Source: an uncultured Lachnospiraceae bacterium (lineage in GTDB: Bacteria; Bacillota; Clostridia; Lachnospirales; Lachnospiraceae). Taken from it: a stretch of DNA of 64,000 nt. Below are positions 21,901 to 28,817 of this stretch, one piece after another. The stretch lies in assembly GCA_947589095.1 (NCBI GenBank), contig CANQBX010000009.1, forward strand, positions 1 through 64,000, read 5' to 3'. How positions within the stretch are numbered: position 1 is the stretch's first letter; each line of letters opens with the position of its first letter. A program made the position numbers and the translations under genes. The notes beneath the pieces are model-generated. The model was not told where the DNA came from. It did not search any database and saw only the letters and a list, made by a program, of their open reading frames with translations.

Positions 21901-22245
21901 GTCGTAGAGCAGTTTCACTTCCGCTCCCGCAACATGCGGCTCCATAACCGCAGCCGCATCCAACTCGTAAAGCTGCGCCTTTCCGGCATCCTCATCTTCT
22001 TCCGGATCCGCGTCCGCCGGGTCCTGCCCCTGCATTACGCTCTCGATCGCGGCTTTCACTGCCTCCGCATCCAGCCTGCAGACGACTTCGACCGGTTCAT
22101 CGTCCAGCCCCTCGCCCGGCTCCTCCGCGGCGAACGCCGTCCCGGCGCCCGCCAGGATATTTACCGCCGTCATGACAACCGCCAGCATAAAGGCCAGACC
22201 TCTGCGATACCGGCTCGCATGCTTCCATCCCTGCATGATCTTCAT
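15964..22245 (-). CDS. Giant sortase-anchored adhesin with beta-helix and Cna-B-like domains
   Basis: 2,093 residues. The signal peptide ends AFA-A near residue 40. An acidic Pro/Glu/Thr segment (about 80-240) precedes a beta-helix of repeated short strands (about 250-690). Three SpaA/Cna-B-like domains follow (about 700-1000), then a second beta-helix of Gly-rich GGGI units (about 1080-1495) and four more Cna-B-like domains (about 1515-1920, for example SVKVQKEW). A (Glu-Pro-Thr)n stalk (about 1950-2010) leads to a C-terminal sorting signal: APATGDET at 2055, a hydrophobic stretch and the charged tail KKDEEDA. APATG is a variant of LPxTG; no sortase gene is in the window. Probably the last gene of an operon with the two genes upstream. 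Role inferred: surface adhesion or matrix binding. Confidence 0.85.
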   Translation of the reverse strand: MKIMQGWKHASRYRRGLAFMLAVVMTAVNILAGAGTAFAAEEPGEGLDDEPVEVVCRLDAEAVKAAIESVMQGQDPADADPEEDEDAGKAQLYELDAAAVMEPHVAGAEVKLLYDADADEVVVRLINRSGSALAFRAQVGDDGYTTETVNVAGAPVTGGEGNGEVDPAEGSDASVASPANTNAPEEKDETAGKDEPANVNLASPAEGNTEDDPIEPTGGTEPAGGTEPLDGTGMTGETDANTDEVRIPGSEFGYGVLAAVTLTIGGADREFDSIQAAIDAIDPDESGTAETVITINQNLSDVTVYAKNKGSVTLDLNGHTLAVKPGETDPVHFEIEEEDAICIRNGSIEGGSVSNRAICISGVIEKTGDRSGAVTVYHGGSAALEELTISGFAVTDGLKDVVYLNNIMNVTVSDCTITQNQGTVIDSASTGEYAEGYPTLGKIEISGCTVSDNESGGSSSMLYINMEDVDITDCTFSGNKARDIGALTIAGKNGTDTLIKDCRFLGNSAGSIGALKIGQEDDKYNKAKVTVDGCTFADNKATNEAGSGRDARDAGAIANYAVLSIGNGTQITGNTSGANGAIYNFGELTVEDTVITGNKAMCGDDHSTGGIKSKYDFLRFLSGEIVGNYKGNNPDDLSDIMALSWIEKLLPASEMSGPEIGSDIYLWTSVSKTWTIKETFENGVMSKDKGGSVGLNLAAKKTEIKKAPLTVTNAIDGGPEGISEKTFVFDIEGDNGYKGTVEVTGAAESEPVYLLSGTYTVTERDASVDGYIWIAPEPQTVDVENGEAKNVTFTNTYALPGSLTVKTAVEVADEAEGGSANAADTSKLKFSITVEGVDNGAEPIDVTITGTGEETLSGLLPGTYTVTEDIEDKDAALAGYVLEDPGVQKVEVTGGETAVAEIKNTYKPEPKGSLHIQLVLKGELPEEERPKEFSVLYYKNVVPLTMEALNYRSFAPQPGEVVWEMTEENLPVGEYAISPMSTSRQNGISANVDGYIRTVEPKTDRAGKFLVEVKENETTEVVVTFTYTKYPVRIGKKTYESLAKAFNAVSYDEENTVVVLQKDIELDMTVTLEEGQYVKLVSDEDGPYTIKRSEGFEKYMLTVEEGADLTLGNIVFDGGSKNGQKASQSLVKVEKEAVLHIGDGAVLQNNDCQRVLTAGIGGVPTNGRYDHNGGGVLCQGTLEMTGGTIQNCSANNGGGILLASYYNPDAHFTMTGGNIRDNSAYYMDYNVYGYNIGAGGGVALLNMSKMEFKGGVISNNTAGVGGGISVGTECSMNNSGGIGYHLEMTGGTVDRNTADGNGGGIFIAGAGFGALIEAGKITNNECALDPVSYTLNYRPAYYGGGGIYVHGDVSKTGRLQVNNVQISDNNAAIAGGGIAGCPSSSIGVYIDDGGVIYGNNDGGSKKEKQEIYVGRDADSIPIVNISPTMLGGGRYNWTDESGRMLDDSELKVTLDENHSSIATYNTLTKEDEDVQTAIGLTSTIITGNISHSCGGGIGSNGGVNVGNPGPDDAVTSVWIQKEWNIGGQLPQYVTFWLLRDGERLASANMKRPSGGWYGGAVEFFKGLPVKAPDGHEYKYGVEEDFNGLYDVTVVPGETGDENSPWKFINTRTCSLRLTKNAVGGGADTEYDFLVTLTNPDGTPYIGSVKVVDDDGNELTSPKFTEGKAGVTLKSGESVFLTGLEAGTTYLVEETEDGDAARTSYTVTYTDCADTQQSQTGEEGKTCEGETAYGRTDIVFKNEFVRTTSVKVQKEWLINGEPAEAPEGAVITVRLLADGTATGDSLELSAETGWKGEFTDLTAEDAEGRAIVYTVEEEAYDGWESDVTYDAYFEFFRITNTCILPQTGDLSVTKTLSGNAAETDKTFRFTVTLTPAEGGAVNGTFGDMVFAENQATVELKGGQTAVAKGLPAGTAYRVEEDSYPEYTATYTNETGTIVADETAKAVVNNDRSEESTEPTEPTKPTEPTEPTEPTEPTEPTEPTAPTEPTQPTEPMEPTEPTEPVTPTEPRTPSTPREEEVPPPPVIENFADEPTPLSSFRNLENIEDDEVPLAFMAPATGDETPVGAAALFSLFALGMMGAFGILGFKKDEEDA

Positions 22246-22345
22246 CGTTTACTCTCCTCTCCCTTAATGACTTACAAAGCTCCCCCAAGCTCTTCCCCCG
22301 TAACGCCATTCCCCTTATATCCGCCGCGCCCTCCCCAGCCGTCTG

Positions 22346-22900
22346 TCATCCGGCTGCCAGACGGCCGCTCAGTATTTTCTCCGACGCTTCGGACAGATTC
22401 TGGGCAACAGAAGAACGAACAGCCATCCTCGATGCGGATCGTTCCAGACCGGAGCGGATGAGGGACATCAGCTCCAGACCGCTGCGGAAATAGGAACGCT
22501 GACCGTTCCAGCGCACCTCTCCCTGCCAGCTGGTATTCTGCCGGTAGATCACATGGATCAAAAATGATTCTGTCCGTCTTTCTGTAATTTTCTGATATTG
22601 CTGACCCAGAGCCTTGTCCGCAGCCGACGCGTCCGCGGCGGCCATTCTGTCCCAATAGGAACTCCACTCCGGATCAAATGTCCGTAATTCCATGCTGCCG
22701 GATGGGAATCCCGTCCGGTTCAGCCATTCATTGATCATAAGGATCGCCTGATCGATCCCCATAAAACGTACCGCTTTTTCATAATCAAATACTCGCAACA
22801 TCCCGGCGACGCTGCCGTCTCCTCTGACACTGACCTGCAGAAGAAACATCTGCGCAGCCGTTGGTACGGTCCCCCCAGACCTTTCCAGTTGCTTTGACAT
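22346..22900 (-). CDS. Unknown 184-residue protein upstream of the giant adhesin
   Basis: I do not recognise a named family. The N-terminal half (MSKQLERSGGTVPTAAQMFL) is soluble and contains VSVRGDGSVAGMLRVFDYEKA. The second half contains FLIHVIYRQNTSWQGEVRWN followed by FRSGLELMSLIRSGLE, an arrangement I have the impression of seeing in small proteins encoded next to surface proteins in clostridia. No signal peptide or membrane segment. The start has AGGAAGGG about 7 bases upstream. It lies 65 bases after the ribbon-helix-helix gene and 100 bases before the adhesin, on the same strand, so a regulatory or accessory role for the adhesin is plausible but unproven. Confidence 0.65.
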   Translation of the reverse strand: MSKQLERSGGTVPTAAQMFLLQVSVRGDGSVAGMLRVFDYEKAVRFMGIDQAILMINEWLNRTGFPSGSMELRTFDPEWSSYWDRMAAADASAADKALGQQYQKITERRTESFLIHVIYRQNTSWQGEVRWNGQRSYFRSGLELMSLIRSGLERSASRMAVRSSVAQNLSEASEKILSGRLAAG

Positions 22901-22965
22901 GTATTTTCCCTTCCTGTTAATACATTTTTTTATTAAATTGTATGCGGTTCTATTGATTGGTGTTA

Positions 22966-23157
22966 TCAGGCGCTCTCCCGGCGCTCTTTGCTTCCTGCCT
23001 CCTCTTCAGCCTTTAGTGTCGCGAGCCCACGACAGATCAGATCGCGGATCATATCGTTCTGCGTTCCCTTGTAGTACTTTTCCTTCTTTGCCATATCCAG
23101 GTCAGCCTCCATACTTTGGGTAATGGAAATCGTAAACCGTCTCAACTCTGTTGCCAT
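22966..23157 (-). CDS. Small ribbon-helix-helix DNA-binding protein (adhesin side)
   Basis: 63 residues. The strand RRFTISITQ followed by two helices (MEADLDMAKKEKYY and QNDMIRDLICRGLATLKAEE) fits an Arc/MetJ-type ribbon-helix-helix fold, which binds DNA as a dimer. AAGGAGG lies about 8 bases before the ATG. It is the first gene downstream of a consensus promoter that contains TGGTTCACTG boxes, and it precedes the unknown gene and the giant adhesin on the same strand. Autoregulation and control of the adhesin are inferred. A toxin partner is not evident. Confidence 0.75.
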   Translation of the reverse strand: MATELRRFTISITQSMEADLDMAKKEKYYKGTQNDMIRDLICRGLATLKAEEEAGSKERRESA

Positions 23158-23185
23158 ACGCTCACCTCCTTAACGCCAAAGTTGC

Positions 23186-23235
23186 TGGTTCACTGAACCT
23201 GATTATATTATAGTGGTTCACTGGTTCACTGTCAA
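23186..23235 (-). promoter_or_regulatory. Consensus promoter overlapped by TGGTTCACTG operators (adhesin side)
   Basis: On the minus strand TTGACA (23230-23235), a 17-bp spacer and TATAAT (23207-23212). The spacer is filled by two overlapping TGGTTCACTG boxes (23214-23223 and 23222-23231, 8-bp period). A third box with its inverted half, GGTTCA-C-TGAACC (23187-23199), lies just downstream of the -10. Confidence 0.75.
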
Positions 23236-23334
23236 TAGTTTTTACCAAAATTACCCATTATCCGCCGCTTAACTGCGTCTCGCCGACAGCGGCGCCAGGC
23301 GGCCGCCGGCGGCACAATGACCGCTTATTAACTC

Positions 23335-23363
23335 TTTACATCTCTGGTTCACTGGTGTATAAT
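23335..23363 (+). promoter_or_regulatory. Promoter with TGGTTCACTG operator in the spacer (divergent RHH gene)
   Basis: TTTACA (23335-23340), 17-bp spacer, TATAAT (23358-23363). The box TGGTTCACTG sits inside the spacer (23345-23354), the same placement as on the opposite strand 110 bp away. Confidence 0.75.
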
Positions 23364-23385
23364 TTGAAGGTAAGGGGTGATAAAT

Positions 23386-23574
23386 ATGGCAACTGACAGG
23401 CCGCGCTACACAGTATCTGTAGATAATGAATTGTTTCAGCAGATTGAAGATTTTCGGTTTGAACACCGTTATCAGACGCGCTCGGAGGCGACGGTAGAGC
23501 TGATCCGTCTGGGGCTCGAGCAGCTTAAGAAGGAGGAGGCGCTTTCGAAAGGATCGGCGCCGCCCAAAGAATAA
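23386..23574 (+). CDS. Second small ribbon-helix-helix DNA-binding protein
   Basis: 62 residues. RPRYTVSVDNELFQQIEDFR followed by TRSEATVELIRLGLEQLKKE is a typical ribbon-helix-helix: one beta strand and two helices with the SEA-VELIRLGLE pattern. The ATG at 23386 follows AAGGGGTG by about 7 bases; an in-frame GTG nine bases earlier is less likely. It is transcribed alone away from the adhesin operon and ends at a bidirectional terminator. It shares operator boxes with the divergent RHH gene, so the two may cross-regulate. Confidence 0.75.
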   Translation: MATDRPRYTVSVDNELFQQIEDFRFEHRYQTRSEATVELIRLGLEQLKKEEALSKGSAPPKE

Positions 23575-23580
23575 TCGGCC

Positions 23581-23618
23581 AAAAGGGCAGCGGGAATATC
23601 CCGCCGCCCTTTTTTAGT
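23581..23618. terminator. Bidirectional terminator
   Basis: AAGGGC-A-GCGGGA pairs with TCCCGC-C-GCCCTT across ATAT, followed by TTTT on the plus strand and preceded by AAAA (T-run on the minus strand). It serves the RHH gene (plus) and the solute-binding protein gene (minus). Confidence 0.85.
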
Positions 23619-23628
23619 CACCGTTTAT

Positions 23629-25401
23629 TTACTGTGCCAGATGCGTGGTCAGGCCCTCGTTGTACAGCTCCATTCTGTCGTCTATGACATCCTGGTAGCC
23701 TGCATCCAGGTACTCCTGCGCATACTGATCATACAGAGCGTCGAACTCAGCCGGATCCGCCTGCACCAGCTTATCGCGGTACTCGACGTACTTGGCCTGC
23801 AGCTCGGTGCCGTACTCGGTCGCGCCCTCAACAGCGCCGCCGAACATACAGTCGGTCACAGCCCAGCCCTTCTTGGCCGCTTCCTGCTTGTTGTGGTAGT
23901 TCTCGATCAGAGCGTCGGAGAAGTCCACCGGAAGACCCTGCGGGGAAGTGGTCTTGATGCTGTCCTCAGCCGTTCCGTATACGCGGGAGGCTACGATGAC
24001 GCACCAGTAGTCTACGCTGTTGTTGTAGCCCTGCTTGTACTCGCTGGGCTGATCGCCGTAAGGCACGGAGGTCGGAACGCCGTCAACCATGTTGTAGGTC
24101 TCGCCCTCAATGCCCCACTGCATCGTGAACAGGTTCTCCGGCTGGATCATCCACTCCATGTACATCTGAGCGGCCTTGATCTCGTCCTCCGTCGCCTGGG
24201 AGGAGAAGCCGATGATCATACCGAAGGGGTTGTCGGAACGGTAAGCCGGAACCGTGCCGGCCTCGGTGTCCTCGGTCAGAGACTGCACCTCGACAGCCAG
24301 CTCGGCGTCGGGATTGATCTCATAGAAGGACTCCAGCCAGTCCATGCTCGCGGAAATGTACCCGCCGTACTTGTAGGATTTGCCGTTGATGAAGTTGGCC
24401 TTTGCGGTCTCGGTGTCGATGGTGTAGTACTCCGGATCGGTGATGCCCAGGTTGTACTCCTCGTTGGCAAACTTCAGAAGCTTCTTATTGGCCTCATAGC
24501 CCAGGGACGGGATATTGTAATCGCCGTACTTCACCCAGTCTTCCTCGTTCAGCGGGAAGGTCCTGTAGGCGTAGTTCTGGTCGGCGCCCTGGCCAGACAG
24601 GATCATGCTGCCGCCGCCGGGATGCTCAGCCAGTCCGGCGTCCATGATCTTCTGCATCGCGTCAAGATACTCAGCGCGGGTTGCCGGAATGTGATCATAG
24701 CCGACTTCTCTCAGCCAGTCCATACGCACCCAGTTTACATAGGTGTAAGGAGTGTTGTAGTACGGTCTCTCGGACAGAGCAAATACATTTTCACCGTTGA
24801 GAGCAATGTACTGGGTCAGTCCCAGCTCTTCCATCTTGCCGTAGTAGGTGGGAGCGATCTGCGCGAACGCGTCCACATCGTACTCGGTCAGATAACCGTC
24901 TACCGCCCAGGTAGCGACCTTGTCGAAGTCATACTCCATCAGGATCGTCGGAAGATCCTGAGAGGAAGCCAGCAGGGCGTACTGGGTCATAACGTCGGAA
25001 CGGGGGATCGGAGCGAACTGCACGGTAATGTTGTACTTATCGCCGAAGTTCTCCTGGATCCACTGGGTCCAATAGTTGTTGGTTACATCCGGAACGCCTT
25101 CCTGTCCTCTGTCATAGACAGGGATCGTGATGGTCACGTTCTCCGCAAACGGCTGCCAGCTCGCCATACCGGCCTCTCCGGACGCCGCTGCCGCAGTGGT
25201 CTCTTCACCAGCCGCTGCGGCCGTGGTCTCTTCACCGGCCGCCGCAGTGGTTTCTTCGGATGCCGCTGCTGCCGTCGTACCGGCCGCCGCAGTGGTGGTA
25301 TCCGTGCTGCCGGAACCGCCGCCGCAGCCGGCCAGCAGGCTTGCTGCCATAACACCTGTCAGAACAATGGCGCCAAGCCTCTGAAGATTCGTTTTCTTCA
25401 T
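23629..25401 (-). CDS. LplA/YtcQ-type extracellular solute-binding lipoprotein
   Basis: 590 residues. The signal peptide ends with a lipobox LLAGC (Cys about 26), so it is a membrane-anchored lipoprotein. An Ala/Thr/Glu low-complexity linker (repeats of EETTAAAG) follows, then a type-1 binding-protein fold of the large LplA class (PTILMEYDFDKVATWAVDGY, WLREVGYDHIPATRAEYLDA). It delivers an oligosaccharide to the two permeases encoded upstream in the same operon. The length is usual for the LplA group. No ATPase gene is nearby, as is common for systems that share an MsmX-like ATPase. Substrate unknown; the AraC regulator at 27714 probably controls it. Confidence 0.9.
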   Translation of the reverse strand: MKKTNLQRLGAIVLTGVMAASLLAGCGGGSGSTDTTTAAAGTTAAAASEETTAAAGEETTAAAAGEETTAAAASGEAGMASWQPFAENVTITIPVYDRGQEGVPDVTNNYWTQWIQENFGDKYNITVQFAPIPRSDVMTQYALLASSQDLPTILMEYDFDKVATWAVDGYLTEYDVDAFAQIAPTYYGKMEELGLTQYIALNGENVFALSERPYYNTPYTYVNWVRMDWLREVGYDHIPATRAEYLDAMQKIMDAGLAEHPGGGSMILSGQGADQNYAYRTFPLNEEDWVKYGDYNIPSLGYEANKKLLKFANEEYNLGITDPEYYTIDTETAKANFINGKSYKYGGYISASMDWLESFYEINPDAELAVEVQSLTEDTEAGTVPAYRSDNPFGMIIGFSSQATEDEIKAAQMYMEWMIQPENLFTMQWGIEGETYNMVDGVPTSVPYGDQPSEYKQGYNNSVDYWCVIVASRVYGTAEDSIKTTSPQGLPVDFSDALIENYHNKQEAAKKGWAVTDCMFGGAVEGATEYGTELQAKYVEYRDKLVQADPAEFDALYDQYAQEYLDAGYQDVIDDRMELYNEGLTTHLAQ

Positions 25402-25442
25402 AATGATTACCCTCCTTCAAAAAGTTAAAGTAATTTATAGCA

Positions 25443-25458
25443 CCGGCCGACAGGCCGG
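25443..25458 (-). other. Intercistronic hairpin between permease and binding-protein genes
   Basis: CCGGCC and GGCCGG are separated by four bases, in the 119-base gap before the binding-protein gene, with no T-run after it. Such hairpins often mark mRNA processing or stabilisation sites ahead of highly expressed binding proteins; that role is inferred. Confidence 0.4.
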
Positions 25459-25520
25459 ATGACTATCGCAGCGTTCCCGCGCCGCTGCCGCTGCCGGCAT
25501 ACTGCGCAGAATTTCTAATA

Positions 25521-26450
25521 TCAGCCCTTTACCGCGCCTACCATAACGCCCTTGACGAAATACTTCTGCAGGAACGGATAGATACAGATGATCGGGATCG
25601 TGACGAACATGATCGCCGCAGCCTGCAGCACCTCAGGAGTACTGGTAACGGCAGCCGCCTCGGAAAGCGTGGCGGTCTGCGCCTCGGACGCGGAGGCGAC
25701 CATCTGGTACAGCTTGTACTGGACCATCTTCAGCGCGTCGGAACGGATGTAGTAGATATTGTCCGCGTATGCGTTCCAGCGGCCTACCGCGTAGAACAAA
25801 GACAGCGTAGCCATGATCGGCTTGGACAGCGGAATCACGATCTGTCCGAGGATCTGGAAGTTCGTAGCGCCGTCCAGGAACGCCGATTCCTCCAGGCTGT
25901 CCGGAATGCTGGTGATGAAGTAGTTCTTCATGATCATCATGTTGTACGGTGAATAGATCAGCGGCAGGATCAGCACCCACATGTTGTCGATCAGATGCAG
26001 ATCGTTAAACAGCAGGTAGGTGGGGATCAGGCTGGCGCCGAAATACATGGGGACCATCAGGATGAAGGTGAAGAATCCTCTTCCCTTCAGCCTCTTCTTG
26101 GACAGCGGATACGCCGCGCAGGTGCAGGCGATCATGCCCAGCACCGTGAACAGCAGGGTAACGAACACGCTGTACAGGAAGGATGTCACCAGGGACCCGT
26201 CCTTGAAAATGGACTTGTACGCGTCAAAATTAATGTCCTTCGGCCAGAAGGAAACGGACTTGGCCATAACCGCGGCGTTGCCGGAAATCGACTTAGCCGC
26301 CAGATGGATGAACGGAAGGATGCATGTCAGGCACAGAATCGTAATAAAAAGCATCATCAGCGCGTCGCTGATACGGAATCGGCTGATCGCGCGGCTGCCG
26401 TCCGATTCGGTCTGGGCGTCGCGGGCAATTTCTTCTTTTTTCCTTGCCAT
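25521..26450 (-). CDS. LplC/YtcP-type sugar ABC importer permease
   Basis: 309 residues with about six membrane segments. The cytoplasmic EAA loop reads EESAFLDGATNFQILGQIVIPLSKP, typical of MalG-type permeases. The C-terminus ends YFVKGVMVGAVKG, the characteristic ending of the LplC/YtcP group. The ATG at 26450 has AGGAGG 9 bases upstream; an in-frame GTG at 26459 lies too close to that site. The ribosome site overlaps the stop codon of the preceding permease gene, indicating coupling. Confidence 0.9.
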   Translation of the reverse strand: MARKKEEIARDAQTESDGSRAISRFRISDALMMLFITILCLTCILPFIHLAAKSISGNAAVMAKSVSFWPKDINFDAYKSIFKDGSLVTSFLYSVFVTLLFTVLGMIACTCAAYPLSKKRLKGRGFFTFILMVPMYFGASLIPTYLLFNDLHLIDNMWVLILPLIYSPYNMMIMKNYFITSIPDSLEESAFLDGATNFQILGQIVIPLSKPIMATLSLFYAVGRWNAYADNIYYIRSDALKMVQYKLYQMVASASEAQTATLSEAAAVTSTPEVLQAAAIMFVTIPIICIYPFLQKYFVKGVMVGAVKG

Positions 26451-26462
26451 AATCTCCACCTC

Positions 26463-27416
26463 CTACAGTAATCCGTCTTCGCCAAGCTTCTTGGCGATCC
26501 GGTCAGCCAAAAGCACCAGGATCAGGCCCACCAGGGACTGGAACACACCGACGACCGTAGCCATGCTGTACTTGCCCCCCGAAAGACCTTTCTCATAGAT
26601 ATATACCGCCAGCTGATACTGGAAGTCGCGGACGTTGGAGTTGCCGAACACGCTCAGGCGCTCGTAATTGCTTCCCATGATACGTCCCAGGTTCATGATC
26701 AGCATGGTGACGACCGTACCGCGGATGCTGGGAAGAGTGATGTTCCACATTCTCTGCCAGCGGTTGGCGCCGTCGATCATGGCCGCCTCGTACAGATCGC
26801 CGCTGACGCTGGTAATGGCGGCCAGGTAAATGATCGTGCCCCAGCCCATGCCCTGCCATACGCCGATCAGCAGGTATGTAACGGCCCAGTGCCATTTCTC
26901 CGTCAGGAACGGGATACCGTCCTTAATAAGCCCCAGATGCATCAGGATGATGTTGACCAGACCCGTGCTGGGACGGAACATGGTATAGGCCACGCTTCCG
27001 ATGATCGCCCAGGAAAGGAAGTGGGGCAGATACAGAATCGTCTGGGATACTCTCTTAAACATCACGTAGCGCAGCTCGTTCAGCATCAGCGCCAGGATGA
27101 TCGGCATCGGGAACCCGACCAGCAGGTCCAGGATATTAAATACCATGGAGCTTGCCAGCGCCCGGTGGAAATCCCTGTCCTTAAACACCTTGACAAAGGT
27201 CTCGAAGCCCACCCACTTACTGCCTTCGAAGCCTCTGGCCGGTTTGTAATCCATGAACATCATCCGCATGCCCGGGTATGCCGCGTAGTTGAACACGACG
27301 ACCAGCACGACCGGCACAACGAGCAGCAGATACAGCTGCCAGTCTCTTTTGAGCACCGCGCCCCAGGACGTCTTCGTCTTATACTGCGGCGTGGCAGTAC
27401 TGCTTTTCTTCGCCAT
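26463..27416 (-). CDS. LplB/YteP-type sugar ABC importer permease
   Basis: 317 residues with six membrane segments. The N-terminus has DWQLYLLLVVPVVLVVVFNY then GMRMMFMDYKPARG, and the EAA loop is YEAAMIDGANRWQRMWNITLPS, both characteristic of LplB-type permeases. First gene of the three-gene importer operon (permease, permease, binding protein) and divergent from an AraC regulator. It forms the transmembrane pore with the second permease. Confidence 0.9.
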   Translation of the reverse strand: MAKKSSTATPQYKTKTSWGAVLKRDWQLYLLLVVPVVLVVVFNYAAYPGMRMMFMDYKPARGFEGSKWVGFETFVKVFKDRDFHRALASSMVFNILDLLVGFPMPIILALMLNELRYVMFKRVSQTILYLPHFLSWAIIGSVAYTMFRPSTGLVNIILMHLGLIKDGIPFLTEKWHWAVTYLLIGVWQGMGWGTIIYLAAITSVSGDLYEAAMIDGANRWQRMWNITLPSIRGTVVTMLIMNLGRIMGSNYERLSVFGNSNVRDFQYQLAVYIYEKGLSGGKYSMATVVGVFQSLVGLILVLLADRIAKKLGEDGLL

Positions 27417-27655
27417 GAAATCTTACCTCCTGTCTCTCGTTCTGTTGAATCCATTTCAGATACTGTCATTGTCGCACATATTGATCTCTATTTCTAATCA
27501 GTTACTGGTATAAACTATGCAAAAACGAACATTTATCTCCCCCGAGAAGACATTTTTTACAAAAGTTCCGGGCAAACAGGCCTTTCCATTCGCCAGACCT
27601 TCCATGAAAATAAAAAGGTTTTCGTCATATAGCATGAATCATCCCGCGAAATGCG

Positions 27656-27684
27656 TTGAAAAATGCACATTTTTATTGTAAGAT
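27656..27684 (+). promoter_or_regulatory. Sigma-A promoter of the second AraC-type gene
   Basis: TTGAAA (27656-27661), 17-bp spacer, TAAGAT (27679-27684), about 30 bases before the start codon. No equally clear promoter was found for the divergent importer operon. Confidence 0.6.
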
Positions 27685-27713
27685 AGCAGAAAAGAACCAA
27701 GGGAGGATCGGAC

Positions 27714-28667
27714 ATGGCCAAAAACAAACCTGTCGTAACCGAATACAGGAATTACTATCTGCCGCCGTCCTTTCCGGTATTTATGCTGACCGGAGACCAC
27801 TGGCGGATCTCCGACGTGATCAGCCCGCGGCTCCATTTTCACAACTGCCTGGAGATCGGGATCTGCCACGCCGACGACGGCTTCATGACATTTTACGGTC
27901 ATAAGACGCCCTTCCGCGAAGGCGACGTGACCGTCGTTCCGCGCAACGTCCCCCATACCACCTACTCGGCGGAAGGGAAAGCCAGCCTGTGGTCCTATCT
28001 GATGATCGATCCGAAGGATCTGTTCCGCGATATGCTGCCTGCGACCTGGCGGAACTATGATCTTCTAAGCTATGGTTTCAAGGATTTCAAATACATACTG
28101 AACCGGGAGCAGTATCCGAACGTCTATCAGCTGGCAATGATGATCATCGACGAGATGAAGGCCCAGCGTTCCGGCTACCAGCTGGTGGTCCGGGGGCTTC
28201 TGTTCTCCCTGTACGTGGAGATCTATCGGATCGAAAGCGAAGAGACGCCGGACTCCTTCGGCCGGAACGCATCCGCCCCCCCGTATCCGACCGGGATCAT
28301 GCCGGCGTTAGACTACATCGAGAACAATTACATGCAGCAGTTTTCCATCGGGGATCTGGCGGAGATGTGCCACTGGAGTCCGACCCACTTCCGCCGTATC
28401 TTCCACGAAATGATGGGCATCTCCCCTCTGGATTACCTGAACAACACAAGAATCATGAAATCATGTACGCTCCTGTGCGGCTCCTCAAAGTCGATCCTGG
28501 AGATATCGGGGCTGGTCGGGTTCCAGTCCGTCTCCAGCTATAACCGGCATTTCTCCGAGATCATGCAGGTATCTCCGCGGGAGTACAGGAAGCATTCCGC
28601 GGAAGAGAATGAATTCGCGGAAAACCTGTCGGTCCTGCAGTATTCCGGATGGATGTATCCGGAATAG
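27714..28667 (+). CDS. AraC-family regulator divergent from the Lpl-type importer
   Basis: 317 residues. The N-terminal cupin-like sensor contains RLHFHNCLEIGICH and FREGDVTVVPRNVPH. The C-terminal DNA-binding domain contains FSIGDLAEMCHWSPTHFRRIF and the second motif ILEISGLVGFQSVSSYNRHF. The ATG has GGGAGG 9 bases upstream. Its position opposite the permease/binding-protein operon suggests it activates that importer in response to its sugar; this is inferred from gene order. Confidence 0.87.
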   Translation: MAKNKPVVTEYRNYYLPPSFPVFMLTGDHWRISDVISPRLHFHNCLEIGICHADDGFMTFYGHKTPFREGDVTVVPRNVPHTTYSAEGKASLWSYLMIDPKDLFRDMLPATWRNYDLLSYGFKDFKYILNREQYPNVYQLAMMIIDEMKAQRSGYQLVVRGLLFSLYVEIYRIESEETPDSFGRNASAPPYPTGIMPALDYIENNYMQQFSIGDLAEMCHWSPTHFRRIFHEMMGISPLDYLNNTRIMKSCTLLCGSSKSILEISGLVGFQSVSSYNRHFSEIMQVSPREYRKHSAEENEFAENLSVLQYSGWMYPE

Positions 28668-28735
28668 CGGCTGACGGTCCGGCCGTACTATCTCACTGTT
28701 TCATCTGGTATTATTAAAATAGTCAAAACTGGATA

Positions 28736-28800
28736 TTATCACCATTCCAAAAGTGTGCTATCGTAAAGTAGTAATTCAGATGAACCGATGGATATCCATC
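28736..28800 (+). promoter_or_regulatory. Promoter and 14-bp palindrome before the ECF gene
   Basis: TTATCA (28736-28741), 17-bp spacer and TATCGT (28759-28764) form a moderate promoter. A perfect palindrome GATGGATATCCATC (28787-28800) lies about 20 bases after it and just before the ribosome site, a plausible operator. No riboswitch was recognised. Confidence 0.4.
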
Positions 28801-28817
28801 AGAAAGAGTGAGAGAAT

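Noticed and set aside
22966..23574. Toxin-antitoxin pair
   Set aside because: Both small genes look like RHH DNA-binding proteins and are divergent; no toxin-like partner is adjacent in the same operon.
23641..25428. 595-codon open frame on the plus strand
   Set aside because: Antisense to a clear lipoprotein gene whose lipobox and domain motifs are on the minus strand.
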